In this document: piece by piece, positions 47,875-57,565 of the stretch
Numbering within the stretch: position 1 is the first letter of the stretch
How the letters are laid out: each line of letters starts with the position of its first letter
DNA from: Gelidibacter salicanalis
Lineage (GTDB): Bacteria; Bacteroidota; Bacteroidia; Flavobacteriales; Flavobacteriaceae
DNA: 64,000 bases
Assembly (NCBI RefSeq): GCF_016469035.1
Contig: NZ_JAEHJZ010000001.1
Location: forward strand, 99,417 to 163,416
Direction: 5' to 3'
Position numbers and translations under genes: made by a program
The notes under the pieces: generated by a model
The model's input: only the letters and a program-made list of their open reading frames with translations
Told to the model about the DNA's origin: nothing
Database searches by the model: none

Positions 47875-49116
47875 TTATTGTTTAAGATTTAAAACCTCCT
47901 TATACAACGCGATGAACTTAGTAGCTTGTGCACTCACACTACATTTTTCAACTACCGTATTTCTGGCATACTCTCCCATTCTTACTTGGTCTTTACTGTT
48001 GATAAAATCTGTGATTTTTAATGCTAAATCAGAGACATCACCCAATTTAGCAAGGTAACCGTTTTTGCCTTCTATTATGAGTTCGGGTAATATGCCTACT
48101 GGAAACCCAACCACTGGGGTGCCAGAAGACATCGCTTCAACAGCCACCATACCGTAAGTTTCTTCTAAAGAAGGTAAAACGTACAGGTCAGAGGCCGCGT
48201 ATATGATATTGAGAAATTCTTCAGATTTAATAGGCGGAAAGAGTTTAAAATCAATCCCGGTCAACTGTTTTGATATTTCAGCTGAGTTGCCCCCAAAACA
48301 AATAATCCCAACCGAATAGCCCTTACTCTGAATAGATTTTAAGGCTTCTATTAATAATAATATGCCTTTATTTTTATTTAATACCCCGGCGGCACCAAAA
48401 CTTATCCAAATCTTAGACGTATCTATATCAAGAACTTTCTTACACGCATCTTTATCAAGAGCACGGAATTTATTGCTGTCTACACTTAAGGGGATACACT
48501 CTAATTGAATAGGATGATCTTGAGTAAGCTTGCGAGCCAAACTGAACGTAGAATTGCTGTTGGCTATAAATGTAATGTTGTGTGGTCTATACAAATCTCT
48601 CTTCATGTTAAGAAGAGCATCTTCAACGTTGGTGATTGACTTCTGTTTATTCTTAGCTAGATCCTGGATTAAATGAAACCCACCCATTAAAGGGTTAAAA
48701 TCGTGTAAATACCAAATTATCGGTTTATTTATTGTCCGGAAAAAAGTATTATAATCAATAAAACCACTGATCCAATGTAAATGAATAAGATCAGCTTCTA
48801 AGATTAATTGATGCGTATTTAAATTTATATCAGAGTATGGCGGAGAATAAATATCATATTCACTATCCTTAAGCGATTCAAAGATCTCTTTGTTTTTTTG
48901 CTTTGCAGTCTTATGAAGCCCTACTTTGCTTAATAGTCTTGTGAGTATTGGTGAATCAAGTCTGTTAAATTTAAAAACATTGGGATTATTGCTGTTTGCC
49001 ACATCAAGACATAACATATTAGACGCCACACCTGCATCAAGTAGTCCTAAGTGCAGCCGTAGTGCAGCAATTCCTGCACCACCAGAATCAGACGTGGCTA
49101 TGTGTAAGACTTTCAT
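47875..49116 (-). CDS. Glycosyltransferase family 4
   Basis: 413 residues. VLHIATSDSGGAGIAALRLH is the N-terminal glycine loop; WISFGAAGVLNKNKGILLLI opens the donor domain; SLEETYGMVAVEAMSSGTP is the E-x7-E motif. It overlaps the upstream gene by 4 bp. The WYLHDFNPLMGGFHLI segment is found in colanic-acid-type GT4 enzymes. Confidence 0.93.
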   Translation of the reverse strand: MKVLHIATSDSGGAGIAALRLHLGLLDAGVASNMLCLDVANSNNPNVFKFNRLDSPILTRLLSKVGLHKTAKQKNKEIFESLKDSEYDIYSPPYSDINLNTHQLILEADLIHLHWISGFIDYNTFFRTINKPIIWYLHDFNPLMGGFHLIQDLAKNKQKSITNVEDALLNMKRDLYRPHNITFIANSNSTFSLARKLTQDHPIQLECIPLSVDSNKFRALDKDACKKVLDIDTSKIWISFGAAGVLNKNKGILLLIEALKSIQSKGYSVGIICFGGNSAEISKQLTGIDFKLFPPIKSEEFLNIIYAASDLYVLPSLEETYGMVAVEAMSSGTPVVGFPVGILPELIIEGKNGYLAKLGDVSDLALKITDFINSKDQVRMGEYARNTVVEKCSVSAQATKFIALYKEVLNLKQ

Positions 49117-50057
49117 AATTTTCTCAGTAATCTTCTCAACGTCCGTAATCTGTAATTCTTAAGATAATTGAGCCTGTGTCGGGTTCGGATTTTAATGGAT
49201 GAATGCTTACCGTATTTATAAAAGTGCATTAGGTATTTTTTACCAATACTAGATTCCTTAAGTTCTATTTTGGTTAAATCAATAGAGTATAAAAGCTTTT
49301 CAATGGTATTGTTGGCATCTATTGCAGAATGAACACCAGAGCCGTCAAGTCCTATATTTTTAACCAAAGATTTATGGGGGTATAAACATAACCCATCATA
49401 AATAAAAATTGTCGAAAACCATTTTATTGCCCAGGTAGAAATGGATCCATTAATATTATCCTCTAATTGTTTATGGAAACTTATAGCATTATTTAAGTTG
49501 AATTTTTTTAATTCTTTTTTGTTGTTAATTTTATCGTATAAATATTGAGCATCCCAATTTGCATTACTCCATGAATCCTTCCATGTAGCCCATCCCCAGC
49601 AACTCATAAAGCGTAAGAAAAAAGAGTTTGGAAGTGCCTCTTGCCCACTGGCCTCCGGAAGATATCCTGCAATATGCATGACTTCTTTATCGTCTTTATA
49701 CAAGGTTAATGCATCATTCATATAATTGAGGAATCCCGACGAAGTAACAATATCATCCTCTATTACAATTATTTTACCATATTGATTTACTATATGGGTT
49801 ACGCCGTCAATGATGCTGTTGGCCAAGCCCCAATTCTTAGTCCGCTCTACAATATGTACCTTTTTAAATCCAGAAACCGTATTGATATAATCTCTTATTT
49901 TGCCTACTTCAGTTTCAGCGTGTTTGTCTTTGGCGGCATCTGAGTAAATATAGAGTTCAGATTGGTTTGCCAAATCATTTTTTTGCAAGGCTTCAATGGT
50001 TTGCCGCGTATGATCTAATCGGTTATAGACAAAGAGTACAATAGGAGCAAGATTCAT
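49113..50057 (-). CDS. GT-A glycosyltransferase, GNT-I-like
   Basis: 314 residues. PIVLFVYNRLDHTRQTIEAL opens the fold; GKIIVIEDDIVTSSGFLNYM has the EDD metal motif typical of bacterial GNT-I-like transferases; FMSCWGWATWKDSW is a strongly conserved aromatic segment in that group. The C-terminal 40 residues are basic. The start overlaps the stop of the hydrolase-like gene by one base. Confidence 0.88.
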   Translation of the reverse strand: MNLAPIVLFVYNRLDHTRQTIEALQKNDLANQSELYIYSDAAKDKHAETEVGKIRDYINTVSGFKKVHIVERTKNWGLANSIIDGVTHIVNQYGKIIVIEDDIVTSSGFLNYMNDALTLYKDDKEVMHIAGYLPEASGQEALPNSFFLRFMSCWGWATWKDSWSNANWDAQYLYDKINNKKELKKFNLNNAISFHKQLEDNINGSISTWAIKWFSTIFIYDGLCLYPHKSLVKNIGLDGSGVHSAIDANNTIEKLLYSIDLTKIELKESSIGKKYLMHFYKYGKHSSIKIRTRHRLNYLKNYRLRTLRRLLRKL

Positions 50058-50878
50058 TATCTGTTTTGCTTTAGAATTTTTAGTGTTTTAATTAACCCAA
50101 CAACTTTTAATGAGAAAGAAAATTGTGAATATGCTTTGTATCTCGACCAAGACACAAGTTCTTTCTTACTAGCAGATAGAACTTTAATTAGATTTTGTTT
50201 GTAAAACGCTATTCCGTGTATATCGCTCTTTATAAATAAGGGATAGAGGTCATTTATGTCTTTCGCGATTTCACCTTGTTCGGTATCCCATTGAGAGTGG
50301 GTTGAGGAGAAATAGAAAATTGGTGCAGTTCCATTTTTTAAGTAAGGAACAATATTATAGTAGTTTGAGAATGAACTATTGTTTTCCAGTTTCACTAATA
50401 ATGGATTTTTGTTTCTATTATTTAAACCGATTAATTGATCTTCTATGTTAAACTGACCATTAAAACTATAGATTTTTAGGGATTTTAGTTTTCTGCCTAC
50501 TAACATCGCCATATATCCCCCTGAAGAGCTGCCCAATGTGATAGTTTTATATCCTCTTGTTTCGTTCAACAGGAAGTCGACCACATTTTCGATAGTATTG
50601 ATTCTACTATTAATTCCTTTTACATACCACTGTTTGTAAACATCACGTAACAAAATATGTTTTCTCGCATCTTTTACCAAATTCCCTTTCCATTCGTATT
50701 TATCGCTCTCAATTGTTTCTTTAAAATTTTCCTCCGTATTTGGGTAGTAAAGGCCATTACTAGTGAAATAAATATAAATGATGTCAGAATTAGTGTCTCC
50801 TTCAATTATTTTATAATTGTCTAGATTGTTATATGCTTCGTGTACAAGTTTATTGGTAATTTGATCAAAGAGTTCCAT
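50057..50878 (-). CDS. Alpha/beta-hydrolase-like protein of the glycan locus
   Basis: 273 residues, no signal peptide. KTITLGSSSGGYMAMLVGRK at about 111-130 contains a GxSxG nucleophile elbow (Ser118), and SDIHGIAFY near 239-247 could supply the catalytic histidine; the acid is not obvious. No named family is recognised with confidence. Cytoplasmic placement among glycosyltransferases suggests an esterase or acyltransferase acting on the nascent glycan, or a non-enzymatic partner. It lies 6 bp downstream of the GT2/7C gene. The DNA here is visibly more AT-rich than the flanking genes. Confidence 0.72.
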   Translation of the reverse strand: MELFDQITNKLVHEAYNNLDNYKIIEGDTNSDIIYIYFTSNGLYYPNTEENFKETIESDKYEWKGNLVKDARKHILLRDVYKQWYVKGINSRINTIENVVDFLLNETRGYKTITLGSSSGGYMAMLVGRKLKSLKIYSFNGQFNIEDQLIGLNNRNKNPLLVKLENNSSFSNYYNIVPYLKNGTAPIFYFSSTHSQWDTEQGEIAKDINDLYPLFIKSDIHGIAFYKQNLIKVLSASKKELVSWSRYKAYSQFSFSLKVVGLIKTLKILKQNR

Positions 50879-50884
50879 TACTAT

Positions 50885-52045
50885 TTAGCATATTTTAAAA
50901 ACCACCTGTTCGGATTCCAGTGTCATATGATAATCCCTTACAACGTCGGTGGTTTTTATCAGTTTCCAAATCAAGTAATAGAGGTCCTTTTCTGGAATGA
51001 GATAGGCACCGTTTCCATTTAAATGTTCTAAGTTTTTTATATAAGAATCTTTAACGAGCACTGTTTTCAAACCAAAAATAGATGTGAATTTGCTTAAAAG
51101 AGTATACAATTTTGAGCCGTCGTATTTTAAAAGTTCTTTTTGAAATGGAATAGTAATGATAAGACCCTGTTCTCTGGTTAAATTCCTTATTTTTTGGATA
51201 AATTCATTAACAAAAAGTCCTTTGGTATTTAGATCTATAACTTCAGGAATTTGAACCGTTTCATACTGTTTAACTTGCAGAATAGGGCGATCAGCTTGCT
51301 CATATAATTTACCCCAATTATTTAAATTTCTTTTCAATACAGATTGGTTAACTGCATAGTAAATAATCATATCATCGTACCACCTATCCGGAAAAAAATT
51401 CTTTTTGGTATTGGATACAACCGGGTGCCATTGGTGATAAACTGGGGATTGATTAAGAGAGAGCCATTCTTCCTTTAGTCCCTCTCTTTTAAGCCTCATA
51501 AATAAATCATTATCCTCTAATCCCCAAAAACAGAAATACTCGTCGTATCCATTAATTTTTTCTAAAATGGTCCTTTTTACAACGTGTATTCCCCCTCTAG
51601 CCCCGTCTAAACTAAAGTCAAAGTTATTTGGTTTATTTTTTAGATTATCCCAATTTTCATAATTTTCTGGTAACCAATACACCTGTTGATACAATTGTAT
51701 AGTTGCATCTGCTTTAATGTTAATACTATGTAAAAAGTCTTCAAAGTAAATTAAGTCTATGTCACTAAATAAAACATACTCTCCACTTGCTAATCGGATT
51801 CCTGTATTTAAGGCGTGAGACCTATTCCAAGGAAGCCCTATTGTATGGTTATAAACATATCGTGTAAAGGGGTAACTATTTACAAGCTGTTCGACACTTT
51901 TAGCAATTGATTCTTCGCTTCCATAGTCCACAAAAATGAGTTCAAAATCTTTAAATAATTGTGATGCCAACGAGTCCAAATAACGTTTTACTCTTTCCAA
52001 ATCACGATTTCGGAAACCAACAACAACCGAAATAACACTAGACAT
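50885..52045 (-). CDS. GT2 glycosyltransferase with galactosyltransferase-type C-terminal segment
   Basis: 386 residues. VISVVVGFRNRDLERVKRYL and IFVDYGSEESIA start the GT-A fold; VLFSDIDLIYFEDFL carries the DxD; ARGGIHVVKRTILEKINGYD with FCFWGLEDNDLFMRLKREG matches the Glyco_transf_7C-type acceptor region found in chondroitin synthases and beta-1,4-galactosyltransferases. The last 120 residues are unrecognised. It overlaps the GT10 gene stop by 8 bp. Confidence 0.88.
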   Translation of the reverse strand: MSSVISVVVGFRNRDLERVKRYLDSLASQLFKDFELIFVDYGSEESIAKSVEQLVNSYPFTRYVYNHTIGLPWNRSHALNTGIRLASGEYVLFSDIDLIYFEDFLHSINIKADATIQLYQQVYWLPENYENWDNLKNKPNNFDFSLDGARGGIHVVKRTILEKINGYDEYFCFWGLEDNDLFMRLKREGLKEEWLSLNQSPVYHQWHPVVSNTKKNFFPDRWYDDMIIYYAVNQSVLKRNLNNWGKLYEQADRPILQVKQYETVQIPEVIDLNTKGLFVNEFIQKIRNLTREQGLIITIPFQKELLKYDGSKLYTLLSKFTSIFGLKTVLVKDSYIKNLEHLNGNGAYLIPEKDLYYLIWKLIKTTDVVRDYHMTLESEQVVFKIC

Positions 52046-52991
52046 TGAGAACGTTTTTAATTCCCATTTTTAAAGTGTTTATTAAAACCTTTTTACCATC
52101 AATTGACTCATCTGGATTATTTGAAGGTAAATAATGCCACTTCTTTTTTTCAATATTCGTATTTAAATTATCTACTACAAATGGGAACAATTGATATTTG
52201 TTGAGAACTAAGTCTCTGGCTTCTGCCAAACTGGAAAGATTTTTTTCCCAAAAGCCCTCATTAATTGCTCGTTGAATTTTTTCTATGGCTTCTTGAGGTC
52301 TAGTGGGATCAATTTGAATCATCGAATTCTTTGGAAAATAGTCGGTAATATTTTGACAGCCAGAATAGATAGGAATTGTCCACGATAAAAAACAATCCGA
52401 AATTTTTTCGGTCCAATAGTCATTACAACTATTATTCTCTAAAGCGAAACTATATTTATAAGGATAGAGCACTTCAAATTTATCATCTATTTGACGAAAT
52501 CCTCTACCATATAAATCAAAATCTAATACATTCTCAATTTGATCTTTAAAATCCATTCTTAAGATCTGTCCAGGTTTGTTACGTGCATTACTAGTAATCC
52601 AAGAAATTTTATCTTGTTTAATTGAACCTTCATTAGAGGATAGGTTAATCAATTCGTCGTAAGTTTTATCTACATGCCACGGTAAACATCCTTGACCATG
52701 GACAATATTGGGTGCATTTACATCCCAAGATGTGTATACTTTATCAAAGTATTTAAATAACCTTTTTTGCCAATCATATGAATCAATTGGTGGCTCTTGA
52801 GTAAATAGAAACCTCCCGTTTTTACGGCATTTGAATGTTACTTCCTTTTTGGATCTATTTAAAACAACGAGATAATCAAATTCCAAGATATTATCTGTCG
52901 TAAATTCAACATTTCTCCATTTTTTTTTACCCCCTGGTGTTTGCCTAAAAACATCTGGATAATCCCAATCTTTAATTATTCTGACAATCAT
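52038..52991 (-). CDS. GT10 fucosyltransferase
   Basis: 317 residues. The alpha-1,3-fucosyltransferase signature is clear in two blocks: YKYSFALENNSCNDYWTEKI followed by PIYSGCQNITDYFPKNSMI, with DLYGRGF just before. The N-terminal part includes RFLFTQEPPIDSYDWQ. GT10 enzymes transfer L-fucose from GDP-fucose. A GDP-L-fucose synthase gene begins the locus at the right edge of the window, so donor supply and transfer are encoded together. The first codons lie near an AT-rich gap that separates it from the ABC transporter genes. Confidence 0.9.
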   Translation of the reverse strand: MIVRIIKDWDYPDVFRQTPGGKKKWRNVEFTTDNILEFDYLVVLNRSKKEVTFKCRKNGRFLFTQEPPIDSYDWQKRLFKYFDKVYTSWDVNAPNIVHGQGCLPWHVDKTYDELINLSSNEGSIKQDKISWITSNARNKPGQILRMDFKDQIENVLDFDLYGRGFRQIDDKFEVLYPYKYSFALENNSCNDYWTEKISDCFLSWTIPIYSGCQNITDYFPKNSMIQIDPTRPQEAIEKIQRAINEGFWEKNLSSLAEARDLVLNKYQLFPFVVDNLNTNIEKKKWHYLPSNNPDESIDGKKVLINTLKMGIKNVLNV

Positions 52992-53074
52992 TAATGACTA
53001 AAGTTTATAAATTTCATAGAACAGGTTCTCAAAGTAAACCGTATTCATTTAAAAAATATTTGTTGAAAACAATG

Positions 53075-54337
53075 TTAAAATTCCCATCGCGTAGGGGTAA
53101 AAACTTTTGCGTTTTTTGGAAATATATTGGGACGCCCAATATTTGGTCCCTTTTGAATGTCAATCTCAAAACAATTTTCTAAAGAGTGTAGCATTTCACC
53201 CACAGCTACCATCCCAATATCTATGACATATGTACCCGGTGCAAAATTGATGCTTTCAATAATAATTCGAACTTTCTTTACATCACCTTTATTACCACTG
53301 ATGGATACATGTTCATCGAAATTATTTATGTGAGATATAAGCTCCAGACCGGTTGTCTTAAAATTAACCCCTAGGTCAACATTGCCAATGTATTCATTAA
53401 ATTTCAAGGTTACTTCCAAAGTCAACTTATCACCAGTAAAAAATGAAATGCTCTTATTTGGCCCACGAAATGTTTGATAATCAACAATTTCAACATGCTT
53501 ATTGCCGCCCTTATCTATAACTTCTCCTGATTCATAAGCCAGAAGATCATCCTGTAAATACCGTTCTACTGTTTCTTCAGCCGTCCCTATAAATTCAACT
53601 CCTCCTTGGTTTAACAAAATGCCGGAGGTACATAAATTTTTGATAGAAGCCATGTTGTGACTTACAAATAAAACCGTTCTACCTTCTTCAGATACAGATT
53701 TCATTTTACCAATTGCTTTCTTTTGAAATTCAGCATCTCCAACAGCCAAAACTTCATCTACAACCAAAATTTCTGGTTCTAAAAAGGCCGCTACGGCAAA
53801 CCCAACCCGCACAGTCATCCCTGAAGAGTAGCGTTTTACAGGCGTATCAATGTATCTTGCACACCCGGAAAATTCGATTATCTCATCTAGTTTAGCAGAT
53901 ACCTCCGCCTTGGTCATTCCTAATATAGCACCGTTTAAATAGATATTTTCTCGTCCCGTCAATTCCGGATGAAAGCCAGTGCCAACTTCCAATAAAGAGG
54001 CCAAACGGCCTTTTATTTTTATACTTCCCGTGGTAGGAGCTGTAATGCGAGATAAAAGTTTAAGTAAGGTGCTTTTACCAGCCCCGTTTCTACCTATAAT
54101 TCCAACAACATCGCCTTCATGAATTTCCAAATTTATATTTTGTAAAGCCCAGATATACTCACTGTCTCCTAAAATGCCTCTATCATTCTTATCACCTACT
54201 TTTAAATAAGGGTCCTCCTTATTTAGTATGGCTGTACTCCACCATCGGTTTAAATCGTGTGCAATTGTACCTGTACCAATTGTTCCCAAACGGTATTGCT
54301 TGCTTAAATTCTCAATTTTTATAACGGGTTCTGACAT
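53075..54337 (-). CDS. wzt: Wzt-type ABC transporter ATPase with C-terminal glycan-binding-like domain
   Basis: 420 residues. The nucleotide-binding domain (about 1-245) has Walker A GIIGRNGAGKSTLLKLLS, signature YSSGMTVRVGFAVAAF, Walker B EILVVDEVLAVGD and the switch LFVSHN. The extra 170 residues form a beta-rich domain (SISFFTGDKLTLEVTLKF, APGTYVIDIGMVAVGE) like the Wzt_C domain that reads the glycan end in O-antigen exporters. It pairs with the permease 29 bp upstream to export an undecaprenyl-linked glycan. Confidence 0.93.
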   Translation of the reverse strand: MSEPVIKIENLSKQYRLGTIGTGTIAHDLNRWWSTAILNKEDPYLKVGDKNDRGILGDSEYIWALQNINLEIHEGDVVGIIGRNGAGKSTLLKLLSRITAPTTGSIKIKGRLASLLEVGTGFHPELTGRENIYLNGAILGMTKAEVSAKLDEIIEFSGCARYIDTPVKRYSSGMTVRVGFAVAAFLEPEILVVDEVLAVGDAEFQKKAIGKMKSVSEEGRTVLFVSHNMASIKNLCTSGILLNQGGVEFIGTAEETVERYLQDDLLAYESGEVIDKGGNKHVEIVDYQTFRGPNKSISFFTGDKLTLEVTLKFNEYIGNVDLGVNFKTTGLELISHINNFDEHVSISGNKGDVKKVRIIIESINFAPGTYVIDIGMVAVGEMLHSLENCFEIDIQKGPNIGRPNIFPKNAKVFTPTRWEF

Positions 54338-54366
54338 AATCTTTTATGAATAAATTTGAAGTCTAA

Positions 54367-55230
54367 TTATACAGTGTCCATAAATGTTCTCTCAACTTTA
54401 TTGAACACCACTATCCCGACAAGCATTAAAACAACCATGAAGACAAAACTATACCCAAGGTACAACCAACTAAAAGTTCCGGAGCCAGTAAAAGCATATC
54501 TAAATGTTTCTATTAAAGGCGTCATAGGATTTGCAACAATAAATTTCCGGTATTCTAAAGGTGCCACTGAAAGTGGATAGATAACTACAGTTGAATACAT
54601 CAATAATTGTACGGCAAAAGATAATAGAAAACTAAAATCACGATATTTTGTGGTTAGGGCCGAAATGATCATACCCGAGCCTAATGCCAGACCTGCCATT
54701 ATAATCACAAGAATCGGTAAAAGTGCAATAGTCCAATTGGGGTTTATTACTCCTGCAGAATCATCATAAAAGAAATACAGCCAAATCGCAAGGAAAAGTC
54801 CAAATTGCACTGCAAATTTTAATAATTGCGACGTTATTAAAGAAATGGGGGTTATTAAACGTGGAAAATAAACTTTACCAAAAATTCCTGCGTTATTTTG
54901 AAAGGTATTTGAAGTTAAGGTCAAACAACCGGAAAAATATTGCCACATCACATTACCAGAAAGGTAAAACAATATTGGTGGAATACCATCGGTTGATATT
55001 TGCGCAATATTTGTAAAAACAAAAAGCTGTACTAAAGACGTAAATATAGGTTGAATAATAAACCATAAAGGTCCTAGAACTGTTTGTTTATAGACCGATA
55101 CGAAGTCCCGTCGAACAAACAAAATCAAAAGATCTCTATAACGCCAAACTTCCTTTAAATTTAATTTAAACAGACTTGCCTTTGGATAGATCTCTAAAGT
55201 CCAGTCGTCATTGTGTATTGTTTCTCGCAT
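54367..55230 (-). CDS. wzm: Wzm/TagG-type ABC-2 transporter permease
   Basis: 287 residues with six membrane helices. The N-terminal WRYRDLLILFVRRDFVSVYK and TVLGPLWFIIQPIFTSLVQL are typical of polysaccharide ABC-2 permeases, as is YPLSVAPLEYRKFIVANPMT. It forms the membrane channel for the ATPase encoded just downstream. It is the first gene after a 393-bp gap, so it may begin a transcription unit. Confidence 0.93.
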   Translation of the reverse strand: MRETIHNDDWTLEIYPKASLFKLNLKEVWRYRDLLILFVRRDFVSVYKQTVLGPLWFIIQPIFTSLVQLFVFTNIAQISTDGIPPILFYLSGNVMWQYFSGCLTLTSNTFQNNAGIFGKVYFPRLITPISLITSQLLKFAVQFGLFLAIWLYFFYDDSAGVINPNWTIALLPILVIIMAGLALGSGMIISALTTKYRDFSFLLSFAVQLLMYSTVVIYPLSVAPLEYRKFIVANPMTPLIETFRYAFTGSGTFSWLYLGYSFVFMVVLMLVGIVVFNKVERTFMDTV

Positions 55231-55623
55231 TTAATTTTTATTTTAGGATTACACAGTTTGAATCCTGTATCCTTATCAACATTGATATTGGGCTATCTAT
55301 GGAAAATTTGTTTTGATGATTCAATACGTCTTGTACAGGTTTATTATTGATTTCTCTATGTCAAAAACAACTCTACTGAACACGGCTTCGCCCTTATCAG
55401 TCACATTATAATTAATAACTTACTGAAAAACAAATCATTATGAGCTTCAACCTCTTAAACAATTTAGTTGTTTTTTTTTACGAAGCCGCGAAAATACAAT
55501 TATTCCTTTGAACAGATTAACCCATCTACCAATATCTCTAACAATTTCGCAATTACAACATAGATCCCGAATTAGAAAGATCAGCCCAAATTAACGCTGA
55601 TAAGACGATTTTAATCTACTATC
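55231..55623 (-). other. 393-bp gap upstream of the ABC transporter genes
   Basis: AT-rich, with no gene, repeat or convincing hairpin recognised; presumably promoter DNA for wzm-wzt. Confidence 0.4.
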
Positions 55624-56496
55624 TTATTTTGAGATGATCGACTTGAGATAATCAAAATAATCACCTTTCATATTCTCAATTTGTGCAGACATCGTCTCTT
55701 TGCTTACCCAAGAAAAATTCATGGCAATTTCTTCCAAACAGGCAATTTTAAGTCCTGTACGTTTTTCTACCGCCTTAACAAATTCTGTAGCCTCAGTAAG
55801 TGCTTCGTGTGTTCCCGTATCTAACCAGGCAAAACCTCTACTTAATATTTGAAGTTTTAAATTCTCCTGTTCCAGGTAGGCTTGGTTGACCGACGTTATT
55901 TCTAACTCCCCACGGTGGGAAGGTTTTACTTTTTTGGCAATGTCCACAACTGAGTTGGGATAAAAATACAAACCAACCACAGCATAGTTTGATTTTGGGT
56001 TTGTAGGCTTTTCTTCAATATGCACCACATTATGATCGGCATCAAACTCGGCAACGCCATAACGTTCTGGGTCCTTTACATAATTACCGAAAATAATGGC
56101 CTTTCCTTCATCCTTTACCGTATTAACCGAATCTCTCAGTATCTTCTGTAGTCCAGAACCGTGAAAAATATTATCACCCAATACTAAACATACATCGTCA
56201 TCACCTATAAAATCTTCTCCTAAGATAAATGCCTGCGCCAATCCATCAGGACTCGGTTGCTCTATATAGCTTAAATTAATGCCGATTTTTTTACCATCCC
56301 CCAATAGTTGCTTGAAATTTGGAAGATCGTGTGGTGTAGAAATTATGAGAATATCCTGTATGCCCGCCAACATCAAAACCGATAAAGGATAATAAATCAT
56401 CGGTTTATCATAGATGGGCAATAACTGTTTACTTACGGCTAAGGTTAAAGGGTGGAGTCGTGTTCCTGAGCCACCTGCCAAAATAATTCCTTTCAT
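55624..56496 (-). CDS. rfbA: Glucose-1-phosphate thymidylyltransferase (RmlA)
   Basis: 290 residues. [20 protein letters not shown] and [20 protein letters not shown] form the nucleotide site; [15 protein letters not shown] and [13 protein letters not shown] follow, with [10 protein letters not shown] near the C-terminus. It makes dTDP-glucose from dTTP and glucose-1-phosphate, the first step to dTDP-L-rhamnose. It lies downstream of rfbB-rfbC-rfbD, separated from rfbD by 213 bp rich in palindromes. Confidence 0.96.
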   Translation of the reverse strand: MKGIILAGGSGTRLHPLTLAVSKQLLPIYDKPMIYYPLSVLMLAGIQDILIISTPHDLPNFKQLLGDGKKIGINLSYIEQPSPDGLAQAFILGEDFIGDDDVCLVLGDNIFHGSGLQKILRDSVNTVKDEGKAIIFGNYVKDPERYGVAEFDADHNVVHIEEKPTNPKSNYAVVGLYFYPNSVVDIAKKVKPSHRGELEITSVNQAYLEQENLKLQILSRGFAWLDTGTHEALTEATEFVKAVEKRTGLKIACLEEIAMNFSWVSKETMSAQIENMKGDYFDYLKSIISK

Positions 56497-56522
56497 TTTT
56501 GTTGGTTTTTATTAGTGAAACT

Positions 56523-56608
56523 CAATTTCGAAAAATAGCGAAGCGATGAATTCGAAATTGTAAGTTGTCCCGATAGCTATCGGGATAATCCCTCCCGACC
56601 TTTCGGGA
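56523..56608 (+). repeat. Palindrome cluster between rfbD and rfbA
   Basis: CAATTTCG (56523-56530) and CGAAATTG (56553-56560) form one stem; TCCCGATAGCTATCGGGA (56568-56585) is a perfect palindrome of the family also at 9905 and 29973; TCCCGA/TCGGGA (56593-56608) forms a third hairpin. They lie 5' of rfbA and may sit in its leader. Confidence 0.7.
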
Positions 56609-56709
56609 TTAGCGGGATAATTGGTTGAATATTTTGACGCTTTGAGTCGAAATATAAAAAAATCAATCCATTTTGATTCTCCGACCCTTATTTTTGGGGG
56701 TCATATCTT

Positions 56710-57564
56710 TTATATATACGTGGTCAACATCCTTTCTAAACTGTCTTTCCAATGCGGTATGACTACATGATAGGTTTCTTGAATTTTTGTTTTATTGAGC
56801 AATGAGTATTTTGGTCGTTTAGCAAGCGTAGGAAACTGATCTGACGTCACGCCATAGACTTCGCACCCTAAACCTGAAATCTCTTGAATTGCCTTTGCAA
56901 AATCATACCACGAAATCTCTCCATTATTTGAATAATGAAATATACCAGGCTCCCATTTTTCTGACACAATAATGGCCATAATCACCTCTGCTAAGTCTGA
57001 AGCGTAGGTAGGCGAACCTATTTGGTCATTGACCACACTAATGGTATCTTTTTCATTCATTAAACGCAACATGGTTTTTACAAAATTTGTGCCAAATTCA
57101 GAATACACCCACGCCGTCCTAATAATGATACCTTCTGGGAGATAGCGCAGTAGTGCTTGCTCTCCTCTTAATTTGGTTTCTCCATACCAGTTGATGGGTG
57201 CGGTGGCTTCCATTTCAGACAGTGGCGTTTTACTTGTTCCGTCAAACACATAATCCGTAGAAATATGGATTAACTTGGCCGTATGGATCGCCGCCCATTT
57301 AGCCAACTCAGCTACCGCCAGATGGTTGACAACATCGACTAGTTCTTTTTCAGTCTCCGCCTTGTCAACGGCAGTATAGGCCCCTGCGCTGATAATAATG
57401 TCTGGTCTAATATTATTCAGACCTGTTGCTATGGTGTCAAGATCATTTAAAGGCAGCTCTTCACGATCTGTAAAGATAAATTCAAACTGAGGATGCTGCT
57501 TCGCAATAGCTTGCAGTTCTAGACCCAATTGTCCTCCTGCTCCTGTAACTAGTATTTTTTGCAT
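56710..57564 (-). CDS. rfbD: dTDP-4-dehydrorhamnose reductase (RmlD)
   Basis: 284 residues from the ATG at 57564, which lies 1 bp after the rfbC stop; an upstream start at 57585 would overlap rfbC and add seven residues before the Rossmann strand. KILVTGAGGQLGLELQAI is the nucleotide site; ISTDYVFDGTSKTPLSE and NWYGETKLRGEQ are the RmlD catalytic and YxxxK segments. It reduces dTDP-4-dehydro-L-rhamnose to dTDP-L-rhamnose. Confidence 0.95.
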   Translation of the reverse strand: MQKILVTGAGGQLGLELQAIAKQHPQFEFIFTDREELPLNDLDTIATGLNNIRPDIIISAGAYTAVDKAETEKELVDVVNHLAVAELAKWAAIHTAKLIHISTDYVFDGTSKTPLSEMEATAPINWYGETKLRGEQALLRYLPEGIIIRTAWVYSEFGTNFVKTMLRLMNEKDTISVVNDQIGSPTYASDLAEVIMAIIVSEKWEPGIFHYSNNGEISWYDFAKAIQEISGLGCEVYGVTSDQFPTLAKRPKYSLLNKTKIQETYHVVIPHWKDSLERMLTTYI

Positions 57565-57565
57565 T

